Shown piece after piece: positions 6,505-15,500 of a stretch of 53,030 nucleotides of DNA. This DNA is from Nostoc sp. MG11 (GTDB lineage: Bacteria > Cyanobacteriota > Cyanobacteriia > Cyanobacteriales > Nostocaceae): contig NZ_JACXXN010000037.1 of assembly GCF_014904695.1 (NCBI RefSeq), positions 1-53,030 of the forward strand, written 5' to 3'. The notes beneath the pieces were generated by a model. That model did not search any database. It was given only the letters and a program-made list of their open reading frames with translations, and was not told the origin of the DNA. The position numbers were made by a program, and so were the translations under genes. Every line of letters begins with the position of its first letter. Position 1 is the first letter of the stretch.

Positions 6505-9279
6505 TTAGCTGCCCTTGGGTACAGTATCTCCAGGCCCAGCTGTAACAATCACCAGATTCTCCGGTCTAATTAAATCCTGGATTGCCTGCTGCATTTGAGT
6601 CATACTCACTGCTTGAATGCGCTTGGGAAACTCTTGGATTTCTGCTCGTGACAGTCCCAAGACAGCATTATCCAAAATGATACTAGATACATTACTAGGA
6701 TTAGCTAAATCCACGGGGTAGCTGTTGCTAATTGAGCGTTTTGCTGTGTTCAATTCCGCCTCAGTTACTCCTTGCTCACGCAACTGTTTGAGTAAAGCCA
6801 GGGTGCTGGCGATCGCTTGAGGGGCATCTCCTGGAGCAGTCTGCATTTGAATTAAGAACGGGCCGGGATTGATTCCTGCTGCAAATCCACTGTAGATCCC
6901 ATAGGTCAGACCTTGGCGATCGCGTACCTCCGTACCCAAGCGGCTAGACAAGGTATCGCCACCCAAAATCTGATTCAGTACTAGTGCTGCATAAAAACGC
7001 GGATCTTTCCGAGAAATGCCGTTATAGCCAATGTAAGTAACGGCCTCTGTCTTACCGGGAATCACTTTGTTTAAACGTGTCAAAGTTTGCGGTAATGGTA
7101 CTGTGGGTATGTTGAGAACAGGTGGCTTACCTGTAGCTTGCCATTTACCGAACTCCTGATTTAGCAACGCTTTTACCTTAACTGGATCAAAATCTCCCAC
7201 TAAGGCGATCGTTGTGGTGTCGGGTCGATAGTGTTCCTGATAGAAACGGAGCAAATCATCACGAGTAATGCTCTTTAAACTCTCGACTGTAGGAAAGCTG
7301 TAGAACGGATGACTTTCTGGGTAAATAGCTTGCTGGAATACTCTTCGTCCCAGTCCACTGGGGTCATCTAACTGGACTTTGAGACTGGTTAATGCTCGCT
7401 GACGACTCAGTTCCAATTGATCGGCTGGTAAAGTAGCATTTCTGACTACATCACCCAGGGTTTGAATCAATATTGGCAGGTTCGTCGAAAGTCCCTGACC
7501 GCTAATGCTGACTCCTTCGCGGCTAGAACTGAAATCTAGACTAGATCCCCGGTCTTCTAGGGTTTTCGCTAGGGTGAGAGCATTCTTAGTCTGCGTTCCA
7601 TTCATTAAGTTGTTAGCAGTCAGATTTGCTAATCCGGCTTTTTGATTGCCGTCAAATTCACTACCAGCGTCAATTTGTCCGCTGAGGTTAATTGTAGGAA
7701 CGCTTTTATCTGGTAGTAACAGAACTCGTAAGCCATTGGCCAGAGTGAACTGTTCAGGTAATGATTTTTTATTGGAATCTGTAGCTGATGTGGCGGGTGG
7801 TAGGTATTTTGCCAGTTCTGCTGGGTCTACAGGCTTACCAGGGCTGAAGTTTTCCACAGTCCGACCAGAACCAACATTAGAAGTCCCTGGTTTACCATCT
7901 GGTTGGGTTGGCTCAAAAAAGCCGATGGTTTGTTTCGCTGAATTCAGATAAGTTTTTGCAACTCGTTGTATCTGTGCTGGTGTTACCTTGGCGATCGCAG
8001 CTAAATACTGTTCAATAAAACGATAGTCTCCAGTGACAGTTTGGTTATACCCCAGTTGACTTGCCTGACTGGTGATGTCTTGATTACCCAATATAAATGA
8101 GGCTTGTAGTTGCGTCTTCGCCCGGTTTAATTCTTCTAAGGTTACTGGCTGTTGTTGGAATTTTGTTAAAGATTGCTGGAGTACCTGAGCAATTTTGGCT
8201 AACTCTTGACCTGGAGCCGCCGTAGCGTTAATTTCATACCACCCCGGTTCAATGAGTTCAGCAGCAGCACCACTCACTGAACTGGCGAGTCCAGATTCCA
8301 CCAAAGCCTGGTAAAGCCTAGAACTACGTCCACCTGTAAGGATGGCATCCATCACATCGATCGCAGGTACATCGGGGTGCTTGATATCTGGTAGCGGATA
8401 AACGGTTTGCAACAGTGCTGCACTTCCGGGTTGCTTCAAAACTATAGGTGCTTTTTGAATAACAGGGGTAGGCGCAGTCACTGGAGTAGAGTTTTTAGCC
8501 GCAGCTGTTTTGCCTCGTTTTGGCAACTTCCCGTAAGTTTCTTTAACAACTTTGAGGACAGGTGTTGTGGCAAAATCCCCTGTAATTACCAAAGTGGCAT
8601 TATCTGGACTGTAGTAGGTTTGGTAATAATTCTGTACCTGCTCCAGAGTGAATTTCTCTACATCAGCTTTTGTACCTCCCACAGGTAAACCATAGGCTCT
8701 ATTGGGGAAAGCACTTCGCATCACTGCTTCACTCAGACGGATATTGGGAAAATTTTGATATCCTTGTAACTCTGAGATTACTACTCGCTTCTCACTTGTC
8801 AGCTGATCAGAGCCAATCAACGCGTTTTCCATACGATCAGCTTCTAAAGTCAGCAGTGCTTCGAGTTTATCTTTCTGTACTGTACCAAAGTAGGCTGTTT
8901 CGTCGTAGCTGGTAAAAGCATTGAATTGACTACCCAAAGCACTAAATAGCCGTCCAAACTGCACGGGACGGTCAGTAGTGCCTTTAAACATTAAATGCTC
9001 TAATTGGTGAGAGATGCCATTCATCCCGGCTCCTTCATTACGTGAGCCTACTTTATACCAAACTTGCACACTCACCACCGGAGCGGTATGGACTTCCTTA
9101 ATTAGCACCGTTAAGCCGTTGTCCAATACTGTTTTCTGCACACCTTGGGTGAAGGAAGGAGCAGACACGGGTGCAACTGCTGTTGGCGTTGCAGCATTGG
9201 TGAAAGTGCCCGAAAGCGGTACAACACTTAGGAGAAGACTGAGTAAAAGCCCGATAAGCATATATAAGCGTAGCTTCAT
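6505..9279 (-). CDS. M16 family zinc peptidase, two-domain
   Basis: From the ATG at 9279 the product is 924 residues with an N-terminal signal peptide (MKLRLYM then a Leu-rich core ending near TNAA). An in-frame TTG at 9312 would only add residues before the signal. Domain 1 has the inverted zinc motif HQLEH (about 91-95) with the third ligand Glu at about 170 in RVVISELQ, the spacing expected for M16. It also has the R/Y-type substrate region. Domain 2 (about residue 500 onward, FTLANGLRVLLLP) has the same fold but lacks HxxEH, so it is the inactive partner. Likely a periplasmic or secreted oligopeptidase, related to processing-peptidase-like PqqL/YmxG families. Confidence 0.9.
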   Translation of the reverse strand: MKLRLYMLIGLLLSLLLSVVPLSGTFTNAATPTAVAPVSAPSFTQGVQKTVLDNGLTVLIKEVHTAPVVSVQVWYKVGSRNEGAGMNGISHQLEHLMFKGTTDRPVQFGRLFSALGSQFNAFTSYDETAYFGTVQKDKLEALLTLEADRMENALIGSDQLTSEKRVVISELQGYQNFPNIRLSEAVMRSAFPNRAYGLPVGGTKADVEKFTLEQVQNYYQTYYSPDNATLVITGDFATTPVLKVVKETYGKLPKRGKTAAAKNSTPVTAPTPVIQKAPIVLKQPGSAALLQTVYPLPDIKHPDVPAIDVMDAILTGGRSSRLYQALVESGLASSVSGAAAELIEPGWYEINATAAPGQELAKIAQVLQQSLTKFQQQPVTLEELNRAKTQLQASFILGNQDITSQASQLGYNQTVTGDYRFIEQYLAAIAKVTPAQIQRVAKTYLNSAKQTIGFFEPTQPDGKPGTSNVGSGRTVENFSPGKPVDPAELAKYLPPATSATDSNKKSLPEQFTLANGLRVLLLPDKSVPTINLSGQIDAGSEFDGNQKAGLANLTANNLMNGTQTKNALTLAKTLEDRGSSLDFSSSREGVSISGQGLSTNLPILIQTLGDVVRNATLPADQLELSRQRALTSLKVQLDDPSGLGRRVFQQAIYPESHPFYSFPTVESLKSITRDDLLRFYQEHYRPDTTTIALVGDFDPVKVKALLNQEFGKWQATGKPPVLNIPTVPLPQTLTRLNKVIPGKTEAVTYIGYNGISRKDPRFYAALVLNQILGGDTLSSRLGTEVRDRQGLTYGIYSGFAAGINPGPFLIQMQTAPGDAPQAIASTLALLKQLREQGVTEAELNTAKRSISNSYPVDLANPSNVSSIILDNAVLGLSRAEIQEFPKRIQAVSMTQMQQAIQDLIRPENLVIVTAGPGDTVPKGS

Positions 9280-9626
9280 AAGCAATGCGAAATTCAATTT
9301 GATGAAACTCAATTAAAGAAGAAATGCAAAACCCTCATTTTTAATTTGGTATCTGGCTAAGCAAGTACTTAGAGCAAAGGCTCAGAAGTAGCTCAGCAAC
9401 TTATTGCCACAGGTTTTCTCACCTATTAATTTATTAGTTTAATGAGCGATCGCCTTTGTAAACTGGTAATTATTTAATAGTAAATTATGTTTCAAATTCC
9501 CATCAGGCTAGAAAAATTGCAGACATTCTCAATTACTGATAACGAAAATCTCACGCAAAGACGCCAAGCCGCTAATAAAAAACTTTGTGCCCTACGTCTT
9601 TGCGTGAAAAAATCAATCACACTAGT
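9280..9626. other. Intergenic region with repeat hairpin
   Basis: There is no credible gene between the two peptidase genes. The stretch holds a HIP1 octamer near 9445 and the 13-bp inverted repeat at 9551-9607. The remainder is AT-rich and should include the promoter of the M16 gene, though I cannot assign boxes. Confidence 0.5.
9551..9607 (-). terminator. 13-bp inverted repeat, likely terminator
   Basis: TCACGCAAAGACG (9551-9563) and CGTCTTTGCGTGA (9595-9607) are perfect complements around a 31-nt loop. The hairpin starts 19 nt after the prolyl oligopeptidase stop on the minus strand and is followed by GATTTTCG. The same arm occurs at 6487-6499, so it also belongs to a dispersed repeat family. 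Confidence 0.55.
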
Positions 9627-11696
9627 CTAAACATTTACATCCAAAGTACGAATCAAAAAAGCCCACTTGTCTGCGGCTTCCTCGATAATTTTAGTTGTGG
9701 GTTTACCAGCACCATGTCCCGCTTTCGTCTCAATTCTAATTAGCACTGGTGCATCACCTGCTTGAGCGGCTTGCAAAGTTGCAGCAAATTTGAAACTATG
9801 AGCAGGGACAACGCGATCGTCATGATCGGCTGTGGTAATCAAGGTTGCTGGGTAAGCTTGATCTGGCTTAATGTTGTGCAGTGGCGAATAGGCATAAAGC
9901 GTTTTAAACTCTTCTGGATCATCCGGCGAACCATATTCAGAAGTCCAAGCCCAGCCGATGGTAAATTTGTGGAACCGCAACATATCCATCACACCTACTG
10001 CTGGCAAAGCTGCACCAAACAAATCGGGACGCTGCGTCATACAAGCACCTACTAGTAAGCCGCCATTACTACCACCCGCGATCGCTAGTTTTGCAGGTTT
10101 TGTATACTTATTGGCAATCAGCCATTCAGCTGCGGTAATAAAGTCATCAAAGACATTCTGCTTTTTCTCTTTCATTCCTGCTTGATGCCATTCCTCGCCG
10201 TACTCGCCACCACCGCGGATATTAGGCATAGCATGGATACCACCCATCTCCATCCACACCAAAAGACTCACAGAAAAACCAGGTGTCATTGAAGCATTAA
10301 AACCGCCATAAGCATAGAGATATGTGGGATTATTTCCATCCAATTGAATGCTTTTTTTATGGGTGATAAACATTGGCACTCTGGTATTATCTTTGCTGTG
10401 ATAAAAGACTTGTTTTGTTTCGTAGTCATCAGGATTAAAATCTACATTTGGCTGACGGAAAACCTCACTTTTTCCTGTCACCATGTTGTAGCGATAGATA
10501 ATTCCTGGTATAGTAAAGCTGGTAAAACTATAAAAAGTCTCAGTATCATTACGCTTACCACCAAAACCACCTGCCGAGCCAATTCCAGGCAATTCGACCT
10601 CACGGATAAATGCACCTTTGAGGTCAAAAACTTTGATTTGAGTATAAGCATCCTGAAGATAATCAGCAACAAATTGGTTATTAAGTATGCCAACACTTTC
10701 CAAAGTTTCTGCTGATTGAGGAATGATTTCTTGCCAATTTTCTGAAGCTGGGTTATTGCTATCAATAGCAATAACTCGTCCTCGTGGCGCATTTAAATCT
10801 GTGCGAAAATAGAAGACGCTATCATCATTATCGATAAAACTGTAATCTGCTTCAAATTGATTAACTAGTTCTATTACTTCAGCACTAGGATTAGTCAAAT
10901 CTTTGTAGAAAACCAAATTTTTGGGGTCAGTTCCCAGCCAAACTGAGATAATTAGATAACGTCCATCTTCAGTAACATCTCCACTAAAACCCCATTCTTT
11001 CTGATCAGGACGATGATAAATTAGTACATCTTCTGATTGGGGTGTACCTAATTGATGATAATAGAGCTTTTGATAATAGTTAACATCTTCTAATTTGGTT
11101 TTTTTGTTCGGCTCATCGTAACGACTATAGAAAAAACCTTTGTGATCATGTGTCCACGATGCGCCGGAGAATTTAATCCAGTTCAATTGGTCTTGCAGGT
11201 CTTCACTAGTTTCAACATCGCGCACTTTCCACTCTTGCCAGTCAGAACCAGAGGTTGATAGACCGTATGCTAAAAGTTTACCATCTTCACTAATAGATAA
11301 TCCCGCAAGGGCAACAGTGCCATCTTCTGAAAGTTTGTTGGGGTCGAGTAAAACCCTGGGTTCAGAATCAAGTGTTTCTAAGGTATAAAGAACACTTTGA
11401 TTTTGCAGTCCGTCATTTTTGAAATAAAAGTAGCGATCGCCTTCTTTGAATGGGATACCATATTTTTCATAATCCCAAAGTTTGGTGAGACGCTGTTGAA
11501 TTTTTTCCCTAGCAGTAATTTCGCTGAGGTAAGCAAAAGTAACTTTATTTTGTGCCTCAATCCAAGCCTTTGTTTCTTCAGAGTCAGGATCCTCTAACCA
11601 GCGGTAGGGATCTGAAACTAAAGTACCGTGGTAGTTATCAGCTTGGTTACTCTGGCGGCAGGATGGATAAGTTAGACGTTTTTTAGAGTAGGGCAT
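9627..11696 (-). CDS. Prolyl oligopeptidase (S9A)
   Basis: At 689 residues this matches the usual length of prolyl oligopeptidase. The N-terminus has DPYRWLED, the family hallmark. Residues about 80-420 form the beta-propeller that gates the active site. The C-terminal alpha/beta-hydrolase domain carries Ser543 in GGSNGG, Asp in ADHDDRV (about 626-627) and His661 in KAGHGAG. The enzyme cleaves short peptides after proline (EC 3.4.21.26). No signal peptide is seen, so cytoplasmic action is expected. It is a single-gene transcript flanked by its own hairpin at the 3' side and divergent from the transglutaminase-like gene. Confidence 0.95.
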   Translation of the reverse strand: MPYSKKRLTYPSCRQSNQADNYHGTLVSDPYRWLEDPDSEETKAWIEAQNKVTFAYLSEITAREKIQQRLTKLWDYEKYGIPFKEGDRYFYFKNDGLQNQSVLYTLETLDSEPRVLLDPNKLSEDGTVALAGLSISEDGKLLAYGLSTSGSDWQEWKVRDVETSEDLQDQLNWIKFSGASWTHDHKGFFYSRYDEPNKKTKLEDVNYYQKLYYHQLGTPQSEDVLIYHRPDQKEWGFSGDVTEDGRYLIISVWLGTDPKNLVFYKDLTNPSAEVIELVNQFEADYSFIDNDDSVFYFRTDLNAPRGRVIAIDSNNPASENWQEIIPQSAETLESVGILNNQFVADYLQDAYTQIKVFDLKGAFIREVELPGIGSAGGFGGKRNDTETFYSFTSFTIPGIIYRYNMVTGKSEVFRQPNVDFNPDDYETKQVFYHSKDNTRVPMFITHKKSIQLDGNNPTYLYAYGGFNASMTPGFSVSLLVWMEMGGIHAMPNIRGGGEYGEEWHQAGMKEKKQNVFDDFITAAEWLIANKYTKPAKLAIAGGSNGGLLVGACMTQRPDLFGAALPAVGVMDMLRFHKFTIGWAWTSEYGSPDDPEEFKTLYAYSPLHNIKPDQAYPATLITTADHDDRVVPAHSFKFAATLQAAQAGDAPVLIRIETKAGHGAGKPTTKIIEEAADKWAFLIRTLDVNV

Positions 11697-11847
11697 AGTC
11701 TCAGGTCAAAAGTGCGCTTCACATACTATAAAGATAGACCCTATACTTGAGTTATATACTTGCCAAATCTGTGGGAAAAAGTTTCCTGTTGTTGAGTAGG
11801 TGAGAGTCTTGTATTCTGGATACAATGCCTTCTAGGAAACAAGCAGT

Positions 11848-12492
11848 ATGGAAGAATATTTGCAAGCGAGTGAAGTTATTGACTGGCAGCATCCGACAAT
11901 TCTAAAACTTGCGAAAAAGATTGCATCAAAACATCAAACATCAGAAGCGATCACAAAAGCTTGTTTCGAGTGGGTGCGTGATGAAATTTATCATAGCTAT
12001 GACTATCAAATGAATCCTGTAACCTGTCGAGCTTCAGATGTACTCAAATACAAAACAGGATATTGTTTTGCAAAGAGCCATTTGTTAGCGGCACTACTCA
12101 GAGGAAATGGCATTCCAGCAGGCTTTTGTTATCAGAGATTGCGTTTTCATGATGATGGTGAGCTTTATAGCTTACATGGTTTCAATGCAGTATACTTACC
12201 CGAAATAGGTTGGTATCGTATTGATGCAAGGGGAAATCGTAAAGATGTTGACGCTCAATTTGTCCCTTCAAAAGAACAATTAGCCTTTAGGATTCAATTT
12301 CCCCAAGAAGCAGACTTTCAAAACATTTTGTGTGAGCCATTGCCAGTAGTTGTAGAGGCTTTACAAACTTCCAGTACATGGGATGATATGCTTCTTAAGC
12401 TTCCAGATATTCCCTTAGAATTATTAGAAAAACATGGTTTTGTTTTGAGAGTTGATATTAATGGACAGCAGAGTAATCAATTAGCGGTATAA
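11848..12492 (+). CDS. Transglutaminase-like cysteine protein
   Basis: This 214-residue protein has the transglutaminase/protease-like core. Cys73 lies in TGYCFAKSHLLAALLR, His110 in SLHGFNAVYL and Asp126 in YRIDARGN. These form the expected Cys-His-Asp triad in the right order. CFEWVRDEIYHSYDY is the conserved helix before the catalytic segment. Bacterial members are often proteases or amidases rather than cross-linkers, so the reaction is not fixed. No signal peptide is present. The gene is divergent from the prolyl oligopeptidase gene (151 nt apart) and convergent with hmpE. Confidence 0.85.
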   Translation: MEEYLQASEVIDWQHPTILKLAKKIASKHQTSEAITKACFEWVRDEIYHSYDYQMNPVTCRASDVLKYKTGYCFAKSHLLAALLRGNGIPAGFCYQRLRFHDDGELYSLHGFNAVYLPEIGWYRIDARGNRKDVDAQFVPSKEQLAFRIQFPQEADFQNILCEPLPVVVEALQTSSTWDDMLLKLPDIPLELLEKHGFVLRVDINGQQSNQLAV

Positions 12493-12544
12493 GAGTAGGA
12501 GCGCTACAGATAAAGTTAACGTCAACTAACAAATACCTTAATTA

Positions 12545-15500
12545 CTAAACATTACTAGTACTGTTAACTAGTTTCTCCCCTTTCAGCATCCGCGCCGCAG
12601 CTTCAAGTAAAGCTTCCTCTAGGTAAGGCTTAGTGAAGTAGCCACTAGCACCGAGTTGAACTGCCATTTGTCTGTGCTTGTCTGCACCCCGCGAGGTAAG
12701 CATAGCGATCGGTAGGTGGTTGAGGTTAGAGTCTTTCTGGATGCGAGAGAGTAACTCTAGACCATCGCAACGGGGCATCTCGATATCGCAAAACACTATA
12801 TCACAAGGCAAACCGGAGCGGAGTTTATCCCAAGCTTCCTGTCCATCACGCGCCTGTTCTACGCGATAACCTGCCTTGTTAAACGTTAAGGAGAGCAATT
12901 CTCGGACTGTAATTGAGTCATCAACAATTAGCACAGTCGGGTCAATCTTCACAGCAGGTGGGTCTATAGGAGTAGCTTTCTGTTGCCAAGAACTGCCACC
13001 AGTTTGTGTAGAAATTCGTCCTTGGAAGATGTCAATGATTTCCAGCACGTCAGCAATGGGCATAATACGACCATCACCTAGGACTGTAGCACCAGCTACG
13101 CCAATTGGTTTAGGCGCTGGCCCTTCAAATTGCTTAATTACAATTTCTTGTTCGCTGAGCACCAGATCAATTTGTAGGGCAATTAGAGTACTGGCCGATC
13201 GCACCACGATCACAGAAACCATGTCATCATCTCGATTACCGCCATAGACATTACCACGGCTAATCTGGCGATTAAAGGTTAAAAGCTCCTTCAGGGGTCG
13301 GAATGGCAGTAGTGTATCACGCCAAGAAATAAACGATTCCCCATTGGCATTATGCTGAATATTTTTGAGTGGTATGTCTAGCGTATCTTCTACACCGTCC
13401 ATAGGGAAGGCAATACGCGCTTTATCGGAAACGCAGCAAAGGGCTTTACAAATACTCAGAGTCAGTGGCAGACGGATGGTGAAGGTCGTTCCCTTACCGA
13501 GAGTGGAATCGGTGTTAACTGTCCCACGAATTTCGCTAATCTCAGAGCGAACTACATCCATTCCCACACCTCGACCAGAAATTTCATCTGCTTGGTCTTT
13601 GATTGTAAAACCAGATTGGAACAGCAGATCGTAGACTTCTAGGCGAGAGATGGTTTTTGCCTGAGCTTCTGTAATCATACCAATCTTCACCGCCTTGGCC
13701 TTAACTCGTTCTGAATCGATACCTGCACCGTCATCGCCCACGGAAATGATGGTTTGGTTGCCTTGGTGAAAAGCACGAATTGTAATGATTCCTACGGGTG
13801 GTTTACCGATGGCTTGTCGCTCGTCTGGCGTTTCAATACCATGAGCGATCGCATTATTGAGCATGTGAGTTAGCGGATCGGTTAGATGATCCAAAATCAT
13901 TTTGTCAATCAAGGTATCCCCACCTTCAATCACCAACTCCACTTGTTTGCCACACTTGATGGCGTTGTCGCGCACTCCTCGCCGCCAACGATCAATAGTT
14001 TGGGCAAAAGGTACCATCCGCGCTCTTGTTAATCCCTCTTGTAGTTGGGTAGTTACCTGGCGGAATTGTCGCGCTACTCGTTCGGTTTCCTCGGTAACAA
14101 AGTCAATATCACTAGCCGACTCACGCACCCGCACAATGCGCTCAATCATCTGTTGGGATAATGTATGGAAAGGAGTAAAGCGATCCATTTCTAGCTCACT
14201 AAAACCTCTGTCCGAATTAGAGTCCTGGGATGGGATGCTAGAGTCTTGGGTTTTGCGACCGGCTAAAAGAGAGGCTTCCAGTAGCGATCGCTCATATAAC
14301 TCCTGCATTCTCGCCCCTACATCTGAGAGTTGTTGCACCTGAATTAGCAAGTTATCTAGTGCCTGTCGCAGCCGTTCATGATCCTGCTCTAAGGTATTGC
14401 GATTTACCACCATCTCCCCAACTAAATTGCTCATATCATCCAGTTGCTTGACTGGAACCTTCATTGTTTCTTCAAATCTCGCAGCACGACGAGTAGAGGG
14501 GCGTGGAGTTTTTCCTGTATTCGATTTTATAAGTGATGAGTGAGATATCGTTTGATCCGCTTCTGCCAATAACTTTTCCAAATCACCAAATTCATCCTCT
14601 ATGCGCGGTGATGAAACGGTGTTGACAGGCGGTATCAAGGCTGGTTGAGTTCTGAAGGACTGCTGATAGTTAGATATGGCTGCTGTCTCAGCGTTGTTTT
14701 CACCTAGCAATGCTTCCAAGGCAGCAAAATCTACTTCTGGTATGGAGGTAGCATTGGGGCTGGGTGCTACTTCCTCTCCTAGTAATGCTTCCAAGTCGGC
14801 AAATTCATCTAGGACAGGGCTGTCATTTTCTAGAGCAGCTACTTCAACTGATGTCACCTCCAATTCTTCAGTTGAGGTAACAATAATATTCTCTGCCTCA
14901 TTTACTAATGCAAGTTCATTTGTCTCTTCTAAATCCCATACATGCTCAGACAAATCTACTTCTAGATTTTCATCAGTTTCTAGATTTGACTCATCTAAGC
15001 CTGCTATTATCGGTTCTTGAATAACTGTTTGTGCAAAATCATTGACGGCTTGCAAGTTAATGTTTGCCGTGTTTTCTAAATTCTCGACTAATTCTTCTTG
15101 ATTCGCAGCTTCTATAAAAGATAAATCATTCTCTGTATTATCTGTAGTCTCTATTTGAATATAAGTGAGGTTAGCTATATCCTCAGACAGCAGTTGTGAA
15201 TTTTCATCTGTGTTGTCATCGGGAGCATTGAACAAATCGCTTGGCTGTGTCTGGGGTGATGCTAAGTCTGAAATTTCTCCAAAACTTATATCTTCTAAAG
15301 AAGTTTCTGTAGGCAATAAATCATTTTCTATATTGTCTGTAGTCTCAATTTGAATATAAGTAAGGTCAGCTACATCCTCAGACAGCAGTTGTGAATTTTC
15401 ATCTGTGTTGTCATCAAAAGTATCAAAACCAATTTCTAGATCAGCAAATGTTTTAGCATCTACAGATGATATATCTATGGACTGATTGGTAAATTCTGGT

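Noticed and set aside
10478-10792. 104-codon minus-strand frame inside the prolyl oligopeptidase gene
   Set aside because: It is an alternate frame of a long gene with a full set of conserved motifs.
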